Positions 27,496 to 35,829 of a DNA stretch of 64,000 nt are shown piece after piece. A model generated the notes under the pieces. The model had not been told where the DNA came from, made no database searches, and saw only the letters and a program-made list of their open reading frames with translations. The translations under genes were made by a program, and so were the position numbers. Origin of the DNA: Lysinibacter cavernae (GTDB taxonomy: Bacteria; Actinomycetota; Actinomycetes; Actinomycetales; Microbacteriaceae); the NCBI RefSeq assembly GCF_011758565.1, contig NZ_JAAMOX010000002.1:620001-684000 (forward strand). Direction: 5' to 3'. How positions within the stretch are numbered: position 1 is the stretch's first letter; each line of letters opens with the position of its first letter.

Positions 27496-28020
27496 ATGAG
27501 CGAGAATACGACTGACCACTTTGTGCGGCGCCTTGTCGCCGAGGGGCCCACGGCGTCCTACCCGTCTCGCATGCGCCTGTTTGGCCGGCTTGTTGGCTCG
27601 TGGGACATCAGCAATTCGTTTCTCGACGAGCACACCGGCAACTGGGCAGAGTCAGAGCGCTCCTGGGTCTTCGCCTATGTGCTTGGCGGGCGCGCTATCC
27701 AAGACGTCATCACTGGCTCGGCAGAGGGCACTGGTTCGCACGACCAGGTATTCGGTTCATCATTGCGCGTCTACGATCAGTCAGTCGGCCTGTGGCGTGT
27801 GAACTGGTTTGGTACTGCCACCAACGAGTTCTGCTCGCTGTCGGCGATCGAGCGTCGGGGCGACATCTTGCAAGACGGCACCCAAACCGATGGCAGGCCC
27901 ATCCGCTGGAACTACCTCAACATCACGGACTCATCGTTTGATTGGGAAGGCTACGTCTCAAACGACGACGGCTCAACCTGGTGGCTCCAGCAGCGCATGA
28001 CCGCGATTCGCCGGGCCTGA
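27496..28020 (+). CDS. Conserved hypothetical, DUF1579/lipocalin-like
   Basis: 174 residues. RLFGRLVGSWDISNSFLD near the N-terminus, with GxWxI followed by repeated short aromatic-rich strands (ERSWVFAYVLGGRAIQDVI, YDQSVGLWRVNWFG, FDWEGYVSNDDGSTWWLQQRMTAIRR), looks like the small beta-barrel (DUF1579/lipocalin-like) proteins. No signal peptide is visible, so it is probably cytosolic. The ligand is unknown. A leaderless-type -10 precedes it. Confidence 0.7.
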   Translation: MSENTTDHFVRRLVAEGPTASYPSRMRLFGRLVGSWDISNSFLDEHTGNWAESERSWVFAYVLGGRAIQDVITGSAEGTGSHDQVFGSSLRVYDQSVGLWRVNWFGTATNEFCSLSAIERRGDILQDGTQTDGRPIRWNYLNITDSSFDWEGYVSNDDGSTWWLQQRMTAIRRA

Positions 28021-28095
28021 GCGGATCTACAGCCGCACCGGTCTACAACGAAGCTGGCCGAGACGATGGCTAAGCCCGCCTACAACGACGCCGGC

Positions 28096-30102
28096 TTACT
28101 GCGTTGAGTTGTTGCGGGCATCAATCTTTGCGTCGCGCGCAGCAAGGTCCTCGAGCATCTTGTTGTACTCGCCAAGGTCAGCATCTCCCGTGCGTACCTC
28201 ATTGCGATCTTGGCGCTTGGCATCCTTTGTGTCCTGACGGCTCCAGAGGATCGCAACGGCGACCGCGAGGATAAGGGTGGGGATCTCGCCGATGCTCCAG
28301 GCGATACCGCCGCCGTTTTGCTGATCCTGCAGCGGGGTTGGGCCCCAGGTACGGCCCATCGCCCCAAACCAATCGGCAAGCATGAGTCCCGTGCCGCTCA
28401 AAATGGCAAGACCAAAGAACGCGTGGAACGCCATCGTGCCCATAAGCAGGATGAGTCGGAACGGATAGGGCAGTCGATATTTCACGGGGTCAATGCCGAT
28501 AAGCGACTGCGAGAAGAGATATCCGGTAATCAGGAAGTGCACGATCATCCACTGGTGGCCGAGGTGCTCGGTGGTTGCCCAGCGGAAGAGCCCTGTGTAA
28601 TAGAACACCCAAAGCGAGCCGACAAACATGATGGCCGCCACAATGGGGTTAGAGACCACGGAAGCGAACGGGGTGTGTACGGCCCAGAGAATCCATTCTC
28701 GGCCGCCACGTGAGCCATCCTTGCGCTTTGCGATGGCACGTGATGCCAGGGTGACGGGGGCGCCGAAAACCAACAGCATCGGAATTGCCATGGTCAGTAC
28801 CATGTGCCCCATCATGTGCACGCTGAACAGATAGCGCTCGTACACGTTCAGCGCGCCGTTTGTTGTGTAGAACAGCAGCGCTAGGCCGAGGCACCACAGG
28901 ATCGTGCGGTAGACAGGCCATGCGTCGCCGCGTTTACGCAGGCGACGTACCCCCGCAACGTAGAAGAAGATACCAAGCACAACAACAAGCGTCCAGAGCA
29001 GGTCAAAACGCCACTCGGTGAGATAGCTCAGCGGAGTCAGCTCGGAAGGAAGCGGGTCCCCTGTCAGGATGGCCGCAGGAGTTGAACCCTCGAGCTCGGC
29101 CGCAGGAGTCTGCACGACGGGAGTCTTGGTCCGCCCAAGGGCTGCGGCGACTCCTGAGGCAATGCCCATGAAGACAAGCTCGGCCAGCACAAGCATCCAG
29201 AACGAACGGATGTGCTGCGCAGGCTTACTGATCATGCGCCGCACAAGGAACTGTCGCTGGAGGATGCCAGCGATACCAAGCACGGTCAGTGCGGCTACCT
29301 TTGCCAAGACGAGGTAACCATACGGGCCGAAGAGGTTGTCGAGCGTACCAAGGCGCAGCTGCGCGCTCACGTAGCCGGATGCCGCAACGACGATAAACGA
29401 GAGCAGGGCAAGCGAGGAATAGCGCTGAACCAGCACAACCATCCGATTCGCGTCGACCGAGCGGGACAAGAAGATGAGGCAAATCAGCCCGCCGAGCCAG
29501 ACGGCCGCGCTCACAAGGTGAAGGCCAAGCCCGTTGACTGCGGCGTCATGGCTTGCGCTCCCGGCCGCGTGCCCCTGCATTGCCATCGGCACGAGGGCTA
29601 TGACGGACAGAATAGTGACAACAATAACAACGCGCTGATCCCGCACAGCAAAGCAGAGTACGGTCACAACAGCGCCGAGCAGCAGCGTAATCAGCCAGGC
29701 CTGACCCAACGCAATCTCGCTCACAAACTGACCGATGGCGGCGCCGAAGCGATCATCGAGCGCAAAGGTCATGCCGGTGAGGTCGATAAAGGTGAAGACG
29801 AGCACGGATGCTGAGCTCACCGTGAAAACGGCCGCGGCTCCGGCAGCAACGTCGAGGGCCGTCGAATACTCTTTCTTCTTCGGCGAGAACGCGAAGCACG
29901 CGAGTACAAGCGAGCCGATCATGGCTGCCGCGCTGAGGTTCACAAAGAGCTTGCTAAACGGCACTCCGTAGCGAACGGCAATTCCCGGGTCGAGTAGGGT
30001 GCGTGGCTCGGCGCCACCACCAAGCACAAGAGCGAGATAGAGCGCGATCAACCCGGTGAGCAAAAGCAGAGCGGGCCCGGTAATGCGGAGAAAGCGGAGC
30101 AC
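28096..30102 (-). CDS. CopD-CtaG fusion membrane protein (copper / cytochrome oxidase assembly)
   Basis: About 668 residues with roughly 14-16 membrane segments. The N-terminal half resembles CopD copper-resistance proteins (GHAAGSASHDAAVNGLGLHLV with His residues and AAVWLGG). The C-terminal half is CtaG_caa3-like (FSVHMMGHMVLTMAIPMLLV and HFLITGYLFSQSLIG), which assists copper delivery to heme-copper oxidases. Such fusions occur in actinobacteria. TAGGCT lies 6 nt before the GTG at 30102, so I prefer this over the ATG at 30105. A hydrophilic, charged C-terminal tail of ~50 residues follows. Confidence 0.9.
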   Translation of the reverse strand: MLRFLRITGPALLLLTGLIALYLALVLGGGAEPRTLLDPGIAVRYGVPFSKLFVNLSAAAMIGSLVLACFAFSPKKKEYSTALDVAAGAAAVFTVSSASVLVFTFIDLTGMTFALDDRFGAAIGQFVSEIALGQAWLITLLLGAVVTVLCFAVRDQRVVIVVTILSVIALVPMAMQGHAAGSASHDAAVNGLGLHLVSAAVWLGGLICLIFLSRSVDANRMVVLVQRYSSLALLSFIVVAASGYVSAQLRLGTLDNLFGPYGYLVLAKVAALTVLGIAGILQRQFLVRRMISKPAQHIRSFWMLVLAELVFMGIASGVAAALGRTKTPVVQTPAAELEGSTPAAILTGDPLPSELTPLSYLTEWRFDLLWTLVVVLGIFFYVAGVRRLRKRGDAWPVYRTILWCLGLALLFYTTNGALNVYERYLFSVHMMGHMVLTMAIPMLLVFGAPVTLASRAIAKRKDGSRGGREWILWAVHTPFASVVSNPIVAAIMFVGSLWVFYYTGLFRWATTEHLGHQWMIVHFLITGYLFSQSLIGIDPVKYRLPYPFRLILLMGTMAFHAFFGLAILSGTGLMLADWFGAMGRTWGPTPLQDQQNGGGIAWSIGEIPTLILAVAVAILWSRQDTKDAKRQDRNEVRTGDADLGEYNKMLEDLAARDAKIDARNNSTQ

Positions 30103-30108
30103 CATAAC

Positions 30109-30114
30109 AGCCTA
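30109..30114 (-). promoter_or_regulatory. -10 hexamer of leaderless copD-ctaG
   Basis: TAGGCT, 6 nt, then GTG at 30102. The ATG at 30105 would lie upstream of the expected transcription start. Confidence 0.5.
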
Positions 30115-30180
30115 CGCGGTTGGGCTGAGGATTTCTGACGACCGTCGCTCGCAGCACGCGGAACAGCCGCTGTTAACGAA

Positions 30181-30213
30181 CTCAGGCACCCCCGGAAACC
30201 GGGAGTGCCTGAG
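30181..30213 (-). terminator. Terminator after hup
   Basis: CTCAGGCAC and GTGCCTGAG arms are extended by CCCGG/CCGGG with one mismatch, around an AAA loop, 15 nt after the HU stop. Confidence 0.75.
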
Positions 30214-30228
30214 CCTGAAGGGTGAAGA

Positions 30229-30507
30229 CTACTTGACCGAAGCCTTGAGCTTGCTTCCAACGCTCACCTTGACGCGCTTGCCAGCGGGGATGTTGATGGT
30301 CTCGCCGGTCTGTGGGTTGCGGCCCGTGCGAGCTGAGGTGTCAGCCGACTCGAATGCGATCCAGCCGGGAACGGTGACCTTGCCACCAGCAGCTACGGTC
30401 TCCGAGACAGCAGCGAAGAAGCCGTCGACAACGCTGAGTACAGCGGCCTGGCTCTGGCCAGTCTCGGCAGCGATCTTGGCAACAAGTTCAGTCTTGTTCA
30501 ATGACAT
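30229..30507 (-). CDS. hup: HU-family nucleoid protein
   Basis: 92 residues, the full length of a one-domain HU subunit. LNKTELVAKIAAETGQSQAA begins the helical dimerisation part, GFFAAVSETVAAGGKVTVPG follows, and the DNA-binding arm contains ARTGRNPQTGETINIPA. It lacks the Lys/Ala-rich tail of mycobacterial HupB. SD AAGGAGG is 9 nt before the ATG. Monocistronic with its own terminator; high expression is expected. Confidence 0.96.
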   Translation of the reverse strand: MSLNKTELVAKIAAETGQSQAAVLSVVDGFFAAVSETVAAGGKVTVPGWIAFESADTSARTGRNPQTGETINIPAGKRVKVSVGSKLKASVK

Positions 30508-30677
30508 TGTGGGTGTCCTCCTTGGACGTTCAGTGCTGCTGAAACTACAGCCCGTTTGTTTCGACGCGGCGACAACCTAATCTTGTGCCGCGTGATCTAA
30601 TGATCGCCTGTAATCTACCAGCTTTTCAGTGGTCTCCTGCGTTTTCATGCGGTAATTCCGCATGTGGTGTGTCGCAA

Positions 30678-31772
30678 TCATTCGCCATCGGCCGGCTTGC
30701 CGAGCAAAGTTTCAATCGTGCTGTGAAGAATACTCGCTGATCGCGCCCAAGAAAAGCTTTTAATATGCGCAATTCCGCGGGTTACGAGGCGTTCGCGCTC
30801 GGCGATATTGTCAAGTCTGCGAATTTGCTCCGCAAAGTCCTCCGGGTTGTCAACACTGAAGTACAGGGCCCCTTCGCCACCAACCTCACGGAAGATTGGC
30901 AGGTTACTCACGACCGCAGGCACGCCAAGAGACAGCGCTTCTGCGACGGGGAGCCCGTATCCTTCGTCCTTACTCGCGGTCACCAACGCCGCATTATTCA
31001 GGAGCAAATTGGTGTATTCGTCATCGCTGACACCGTTGTGAAACACGACGTTGGCGCCCGAGGGGATGATGGCTTCGTACTCGGCGCGACGCTCCGGCGT
31101 GATGCGGCTGAGCAGATGCAGCGTGTGTTCCGGAAGTCCGGACATGCCACGGATGAGCGTTTCCACGTTTTTATAGGGCATGAACGAACCCATATAGATG
31201 AGGTTTCTCGGTCCTGCCTCGCTCACGGTTGGCTTGCCGACGTCATCCGCCCGCTCAGGGGCGGCGTTGGGGATGACCACGATGGGCCGTTTCGTGAGCC
31301 GCACGCGCTCAAACTCGCGCTTGCTGGTTTCGCTGACGGTCGCAACGACGTCGCCGGAATTGAGCGTCAGACGCTGCGGGACATAGCTGAGATGAAAGAG
31401 CCGCCATCCGAGTCTGATCGGCCAGGAGAGGTTCCGCGGCGGCGTCCTGTGACGGTAGTAGATGGTGTCGTGCAGGGTCAGGATGAGCTTAAATCGCCGC
31501 CCAAACGTCCCGATCGTTTGCATCGGTGAAAACAGGGCGTCTGGCCGATATCGATTGAGCAGCAGGGACGTGAACGGCTCTTTGATCGACGTGGGTGCGT
31601 GAATGAGGAGACAGTTCGCCCCTTCGGGAAGCGATGCCCGCTGCCGCTCATCGTTGATCAAGAACACGACGGGTGTGCGTTTGGCAAGAGCGGCCCCAAG
31701 CCCCGCGGAATATCTGCTGATGCCGTCGTGGAAATCGACTCGAATATACCTGGCATCGAAGAAGATTCGCAT
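30678..31772 (-). CDS. Glycosyltransferase family 4 (GT-B)
   Basis: 364 residues. The N-terminal acceptor domain starts MRIFFDARYIRVDFHDGISRY (GIxRY loop), and the C-terminal nucleotide-sugar domain has YMGSFMPYKNVETLI and the EGYGLPVAEALSLGVPAV segment with the E-x7-E motif of retaining GT4 mannosyl- or glucosyl-transferases. No transmembrane segment. It stands alone between HU and the ribosomal operon, so the glycan is unknown. A TAGTCT hexamer 7 nt before the ATG suggests a leaderless mRNA. Confidence 0.9.
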   Translation of the reverse strand: MRIFFDARYIRVDFHDGISRYSAGLGAALAKRTPVVFLINDERQRASLPEGANCLLIHAPTSIKEPFTSLLLNRYRPDALFSPMQTIGTFGRRFKLILTLHDTIYYRHRTPPRNLSWPIRLGWRLFHLSYVPQRLTLNSGDVVATVSETSKREFERVRLTKRPIVVIPNAAPERADDVGKPTVSEAGPRNLIYMGSFMPYKNVETLIRGMSGLPEHTLHLLSRITPERRAEYEAIIPSGANVVFHNGVSDDEYTNLLLNNAALVTASKDEGYGLPVAEALSLGVPAVVSNLPIFREVGGEGALYFSVDNPEDFAEQIRRLDNIAERERLVTRGIAHIKSFSWARSASILHSTIETLLGKPADGE

Positions 31773-31779
31773 GGATTCG

Positions 31780-31785
31780 AGACTA
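31780..31785 (-). promoter_or_regulatory. -10 hexamer of leaderless glycosyltransferase gene
   Basis: TAGTCT, 7 nt, then ATG at 31772; no ribosome binding site. Confidence 0.55.
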
Positions 31786-31857
31786 GCAGTCGGTGCCGAG
31801 CCTGATCTGTGCCCGTGCGTTGTCTACGCACGCGCGGTGCGTCTGTTAACGCAGTAA

Positions 31858-31882
31858 GCCCCCCACCGAAACGGTGAGGGGC
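31858..31882 (-). terminator. Terminator after rpsN
   Basis: CACCG/CGGTG plus GCCCC/GGGGC with one mismatch, AAA loop, 35 nt after the rpsN stop. It separates the ribosomal operon from the glycosyltransferase gene. Confidence 0.7.
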
Positions 31883-31916
31883 CTACTGTCAGATCGGGAT
31901 TACTCCCAAATGCGTA

Positions 31917-32222
31917 TTACCAGCTTGACTTGGTGATACCGGGCAGCTCGCCACGGTGTGCCATGTCGCGGAAGCGTACACGCGAAACGCCGTACTTGGT
32001 GAGGACACCACGGGGGCGTCCGTCGATAACGTCGCGGCTGCGTACGCGAACCGGCGATGCGTTGCGGGGAAGCTTCTGCAGTCCTACGCGTGCAGCTTCG
32101 CGGCTCTCGTCGGTGCCCTTAGGGTCAACGAGGGCCTTCTTCAGCTCCAGACGCTTCGCAGCGTAGCGCGCAACGATCTCCTGGCGCTGCTTGTTCTTGG
32201 CAATCATGCTCTTTTTAGCCAT
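31917..32222 (-). CDS. rpsN: 30S ribosomal protein S14, zinc-independent long form
   Basis: 101 residues starting [20 protein letters not shown]. It is the long, Cys-free (C-) paralogue and lacks the CxxC pairs of the 61-residue zinc form. The [20 protein letters not shown] segment contains the S14 signature. The ATG at 32222 is 4 nt after the rpmG stop and has AGGAG inside rpmG; the frame is open 9 codons upstream but those are not used. Last gene of rpmB-rpmG-rpsN. Confidence 0.97.
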   Translation of the reverse strand: MAKKSMIAKNKQRQEIVARYAAKRLELKKALVDPKGTDESREAARVGLQKLPRNASPVRVRSRDVIDGRPRGVLTKYGVSRVRFRDMAHRGELPGITKSSW

Positions 32223-32226
32223 GTGT

Positions 32227-32394
32227 TTAGCGCTCCTCTCGGAATTCAACGTGCTTGCGCACTACGGGGTCGTACTTCTTGAGTACGAGACGGTCGGGGT
32301 TGTTACGACGGTTCTTGCGAGTCACGTAGGTGTATCCCGTGCCTGCGGTCGAACGCATCTTGATGATCGGACGTACGTCCTGTGCCTTTGCCAT
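32227..32394 (-). CDS. rpmG: 50S ribosomal protein L33, zinc-independent
   Basis: 55 residues, beginning [20 protein letters not shown] and ending [11 protein letters not shown]; the middle [16 protein letters not shown] is typical of L33. It has no cysteines, so it is the C- form. Its ATG shares one base with the rpmB stop (TAATG). Confidence 0.96.
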   Translation of the reverse strand: MAKAQDVRPIIKMRSTAGTGYTYVTRKNRRNNPDRLVLKKYDPVVRKHVEFREER

Positions 32395-32630
32395 TAGATC
32401 TTCTCTCCTCGTGCGAGCAGGTCTTTAACAACCGACTCAATTCCGCGAGCGTCAATCGTCTTGATGCCCTTCACCGAAAGCGTGAGAGTCACGTTACGAC
32501 GAAGTGACGGCACGTAGTACGTCTTCTTCTGGATGTTCGGGTCGAACCGACGCTTGTTGCGACGGTGCGAGTGGGAAATGCTGTGACCAAAGCCGGGAAC
32601 GGCGCCGGTCACTTGGCAGACTGCTGCCAT
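32394..32630 (-). CDS. rpmB: 50S ribosomal protein L28, zinc-independent
   Basis: 78 residues, the same length as E. coli L28 and resembling it ([15 protein letters not shown] start, [11 protein letters not shown], ends LLARGEKI). Only one cysteine is present instead of the two CxxC pairs of the zinc form. First gene of the rpmB-rpmG-rpsN operon. In the 240 bp upstream I see a short GCAAGGC/GCCTTGC inverted repeat (about 32650-32667) but no Zur-like palindrome. Confidence 0.97.
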   Translation of the reverse strand: MAAVCQVTGAVPGFGHSISHSHRRNKRRFDPNIQKKTYYVPSLRRNVTLTLSVKGIKTIDARGIESVVKDLLARGEKI

Positions 32631-32837
32631 AGTTATCCTCCATCAATACCGCAAGGCGATTGCCTTGCCCAAGATCTCTTGTCGGCATAAACCCCTGGCT
32701 ACCTGTGGTTGCTGAGAGCGTTCATGCGATCCGTGCGGGGAAGTCCGCACAGCCAAGGATCAAGCCTACACGATTCATTCCCTCTACGGCAAGACAAATC
32801 TGTCGCACATTCCGACTTCGGCACGTCCGATTATATA

Positions 32838-32853
32838 TACTGAACCCAGTAAA
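32838..32853 (+). promoter_or_regulatory. Putative biotin-regulator operator upstream of bioY
   Basis: TACTG-AACC-CAGTA is a 14-bp inverted repeat. It contains TGAAC-N3-GTAAA, close to the TGAAC-N3-GTTAC type reported for actinobacterial BioQ. It lies 20 nt before the bioY ATG and overlaps an AT-rich TATATA stretch that could be the -10. Confidence 0.45.
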
Positions 32854-32870
32854 TTAATGATTGGAGTTTT

Positions 32871-33491
32871 ATGACCACCCTCAGCATCCAGCCAACACCC
32901 CGCGTTTTAGTTGATCAACTCGTTGCTCGGCGCTCTCTCGCAACCGATATCGCGGCCGTCGGAGTCGGCGCCCTCGTCGTCGCCCTGCTCGCCCAGGTCA
33001 GCATTCCGTTGTGGCCCGTGCCAATAACCGGCCAGACACTTGCCGTGATTCTCGTTGGCACAGCATTGGGGAGCAAGCGGGGCGCGGCGGCGCTGACCGT
33101 GTACGCACTGGCCGGCCTTGCAGGAGCCCCCGTATTTGCCAACTTCACTGGCGGCCCGGGAAGTTTCTTCCTGCCCAGCTTTGGGTTTGTCATCGGATTC
33201 ATCGCCACGGCGGCAGCGATAGGCTGGCTCACCGAGCGTTTTTCGCTCAGCAACCGGCCGATCATCTCATTCGCCGCATTCACCGCCACGAGCGTCATTC
33301 CATTCCTGTTTGGGGTTCCGTACATGGCGATGATCCTGAGCGGAATGGGCGTCGACATCACTTTCGATTCCGTCATGGCCGCGGGCGTGTACCCGTTTAT
33401 CGTGGGTGGGCTCATTAAGGCTGCCCTCGCGGCCGCGTTGATGCCGCTTGCTTGGAAGATCGCCGGCCGGCTTCGCCGCAAAGCCGAGTAG
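32871..33491 (+). CDS. bioY: Biotin transporter BioY (ECF S component)
   Basis: 206 residues with about six membrane segments. The BioY signature lies at about residues 80-110, where GLAGAPVFANFTGGPGSFF is followed by PSFGFVIGF. WPVPITGQTLAVIL in helix 2 is also typical. It binds biotin and works alone or with a shared ECF energising module; bioM and bioN are not next to it. SD TTGGAG is 5 nt before the ATG. Confidence 0.95.
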   Translation: MTTLSIQPTPRVLVDQLVARRSLATDIAAVGVGALVVALLAQVSIPLWPVPITGQTLAVILVGTALGSKRGAAALTVYALAGLAGAPVFANFTGGPGSFFLPSFGFVIGFIATAAAIGWLTERFSLSNRPIISFAAFTATSVIPFLFGVPYMAMILSGMGVDITFDSVMAAGVYPFIVGGLIKAALAAALMPLAWKIAGRLRRKAE

Positions 33492-33539
33492 TTGAGGCTG
33501 AGGGATGAGGGCAGCCAGGTGTCGCCATCCCCGTCAGTG

Positions 33540-33588
33540 CAGCTGCCTGGCAGGAACTCGCCACGGGGGTTCCTGCCAGGCAGCTGCG
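33540..33588 (+). terminator. 19-bp hairpin after bioY
   Basis: Perfect arms GCAGCTGCCTGGCAGGAAC / GTTCCTGCCAGGCAGCTGC with an 11-nt loop, about 50 nt after the bioY stop; no U-tract. Confidence 0.7.
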
Positions 33589-33640
33589 GCACAATCTGGC
33601 ACACGATCAGTTCAGCAAAAATCCGTCGCGGCACAGGTGT

Positions 33641-33700
33641 AACCACAACCACAACCACAACCACAACCACAACCACAACCACAACCACAACCACAACCAT
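33641..33700 (+). repeat. Hexanucleotide array (AACCAC) x 10
   Basis: Nine perfect AACCAC units are followed by AACCAT. It lies between two genes. The valine-run reading frame it creates on the minus strand has no start signal and is not a gene. Confidence 0.97.
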
Positions 33701-33859
33701 GATCGCTGCACAGTGCAGTTATTTGGGTAACGATTTATCTCGATGTCAAGATATATTGCGTGTCCAGTTTCCTTCGTGAGCTGAGGTCTGCAATACTCTG
33801 GGGCACCGCCACAGAGACGTGACGGCCGCCGCGAGGCAATAATCGCAGAGGAGACTGGT

Positions 33860-34210
33860 ATGAGCAACGACGCTCACCGTGAATCGTCAACATCCCCCAT
33901 CGACTATCAGGTTGTAGAGCAAGAGCCCCTGTTCCGGGAGCTCAAGAAACGCCATCGAAGTTTCGTCTTTCCGCTCGCTGTCGCCTTTCTTGTCTGGTAT
34001 ATCGGATACGTCCTACTTGCTGCCTATGCGCACGAGTTCATGGCCACTCCGGTCATCGGAAACGTCAATATCGGCATCCTCATGGGCCTCGGCCAGTTTG
34101 TGACAACGTTTGCGATCACGACCTGGTACGTGAGCTATGCAAACCGCAAGCTCGACCCCATTGCTGCCGAAATCCGTTCGGAACTCGAAGAACAGGAGGC
34201 GACGCGATGA
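33860..34210 (+). CDS. DUF485 membrane protein, partner of ActP symporter
   Basis: 116 residues with two membrane segments (about 38-58 and 70-92) and a charged C-terminus. EPLFRELKKRHRSFVFPLAVAF is the DUF485 start; the family (YjcH in E. coli) is typically encoded just before acetate/solute symporters. The ATGA overlap with the next gene shows translational coupling. SD GAGGAGA precedes the ATG. Confidence 0.92.
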   Translation: MSNDAHRESSTSPIDYQVVEQEPLFRELKKRHRSFVFPLAVAFLVWYIGYVLLAAYAHEFMATPVIGNVNIGILMGLGQFVTTFAITTWYVSYANRKLDPIAAEIRSELEEQEATR

Positions 34211-35829
34211 ACGCACTCTTCTTGCTCCCATTTGTCACCGAGCCAAAGGTCGCCGAAAACAACCCCGTCCTGAACATCTCGATCTTTGTTGCCTTCGTTG
34301 GCATCACGATGTTCATTGTCATCAGGGCAAGCCGCAACAATAAGACTGCTGCGGACTTCTACGCCGGCGGCCGGTCTTTCACCGGTGGCCAAAACGGCAC
34401 AGCTATCGCCGGCGACTACCTGTCAGCCGCATCCTTCCTCGGAATCGTTGGCGCTATTGCGGTGAACGGCTATGACGGGTTCCTCTATTCCATCGGATTC
34501 CTCGTCGCTTGGCTTGTTGCGCTCCTGCTCGTCGCAGAGCTCATGCGTAATACCGGCAAATTCACCATGGCTGACGTGCTGTCCTTTCGGTTGAAACAGA
34601 CGCCAGTGCGCATGGCGGCTGCCATCACTACGCTTGCTGTTTGCTTCTTCTACCTACTCGCACAGATGGCAGGCGCCGGCGGACTCGTGTCGCTGCTGCT
34701 CGGCATTAACGACAAGCTCGGCCAGTCACTTGTTGTGATCGTCGTTGGTGTTGTCATGATCTTGTACGTACTCTTCGGCGGCATGAAGGGCACAACCTGG
34801 GTACAGATCATCAAGGCAATCCTCCTCATTGGCGGCGCCTTTGTCATGACTATTTGGGTGCTCGCCCTCAACGGATTCAACCTGTCCACCCTGCTTGGCA
34901 AGGCCGCCGAGGCTTCGGAACAGGGTGCTGCCATCCTTGCGCCAGGTCTGCAGTACGGCGCCAACCCGCTTGACTTCATCTCGCTTGCCCTTGCCCTTGT
35001 GCTCGGCACTGCAGGTCTTCCGCACGTGCTCATGCGTTTTTACACCGTACCAACGGCAAAGGAAGCTCGTCGATCGGTTGTCTGGGCCATTTGGCTTATC
35101 GGGCTGTTCTACCTGTTCACGCTTGTACTCGGATACGGTGCTGGATACCTGGTTGGTCCAGAAACCATCAAGGCCGCACCTGGTGGTGTGAACTCCGCCG
35201 CGCCGCTGCTCGCGCTGCAGCTTGGCGGACCGGTTCTGCTTGGACTGATCTCGGCCGTCGCCTTCGCAACCATCCTCGCGGTCGTCGCAGGGCTCACGAT
35301 CACCGCTGCAGCGTCGTTTGCCCACGACATCTACGCAAATGTCATCAAAAAGGGCAAGGCTGATAGCGTGACCGAGGTAAAGGTTGCGCGTCGCACAGTG
35401 TTGGTCATCGGTGTACTCGCCATTCTCGGTGGGATCGGCGCGCAAGGGCAAAACGTTGCGTTCCTCGTTGCCCTTGCCTTCGCAGTCGCCGCAAGTGCGA
35501 ACCTGCCAACGATCCTCTACTCGCTGTTCTGGAAGAAATTCACGACCCGCGGTGCGGTCTGGAGCATGTACGGCGGGCTCGCCAGCGCAATCATCCTGAT
35601 TGCGCTGTCACCCGTTGTTTCAGGTTCGCCAGACTCGATGCTTGGTGAGGGCATCGACTTCGCCATCTTCCCAATGAAGAACCCAGGACTCTTCTCGATT
35701 CCGATCGGTTTCTTCCTCGGATGGCTTGGAACAGTCACGAGCTCCGTCAAGGAATCCCCGGCACTTGCCGCCGAGATGGATGTCCGGTCACTCACCGGCC
35801 ACGGGGCGGAGAAGGCGGTCGACCACTAG
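34207..35829 (+). CDS. actP: Cation/acetate symporter (sodium:solute symporter family)
   Basis: 540 residues with about 13 membrane segments. DFYAGGRSFTGGQNGTAIAGDYLSAASFLG (from about residue 50) is the SSS N-terminal signature of the ActP/MctC branch, which imports acetate, pyruvate or propionate with Na+ or H+. The central LAQMAGAGGLVSLLLGI and the later GTAGLPHVLMRFYTVP agree with this branch. Its stop overlaps that of the excalibur-domain gene on the other strand. Substrate assignment to monocarboxylates is by family. Confidence 0.92.
   Translation: MNALFLLPFVTEPKVAENNPVLNISIFVAFVGITMFIVIRASRNNKTAADFYAGGRSFTGGQNGTAIAGDYLSAASFLGIVGAIAVNGYDGFLYSIGFLVAWLVALLLVAELMRNTGKFTMADVLSFRLKQTPVRMAAAITTLAVCFFYLLAQMAGAGGLVSLLLGINDKLGQSLVVIVVGVVMILYVLFGGMKGTTWVQIIKAILLIGGAFVMTIWVLALNGFNLSTLLGKAAEASEQGAAILAPGLQYGANPLDFISLALALVLGTAGLPHVLMRFYTVPTAKEARRSVVWAIWLIGLFYLFTLVLGYGAGYLVGPETIKAAPGGVNSAAPLLALQLGGPVLLGLISAVAFATILAVVAGLTITAAASFAHDIYANVIKKGKADSVTEVKVARRTVLVIGVLAILGGIGAQGQNVAFLVALAFAVAASANLPTILYSLFWKKFTTRGAVWSMYGGLASAIILIALSPVVSGSPDSMLGEGIDFAIFPMKNPGLFSIPIGFFLGWLGTVTSSVKESPALAAEMDVRSLTGHGAEKAVDH

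Larger units (their letters stand above)
33492..33859. other. Gene-free spacer with long hairpin and AACCAC array
   Basis: 368 bp between bioY and the DUF485 gene. It contains a 19-bp-arm hairpin (33540-33588) and a hexanucleotide array (33641-33700). The last ~150 bp should hold the promoter of the DUF485/actP operon, but I cannot point to definite hexamers. Confidence 0.75.

Noticed and set aside
33492-33700. Poly-valine and poly-threonine frames across the AACCAC array
   Set aside because: They arise only from the repeat; there is no start signal or conserved sequence around it.
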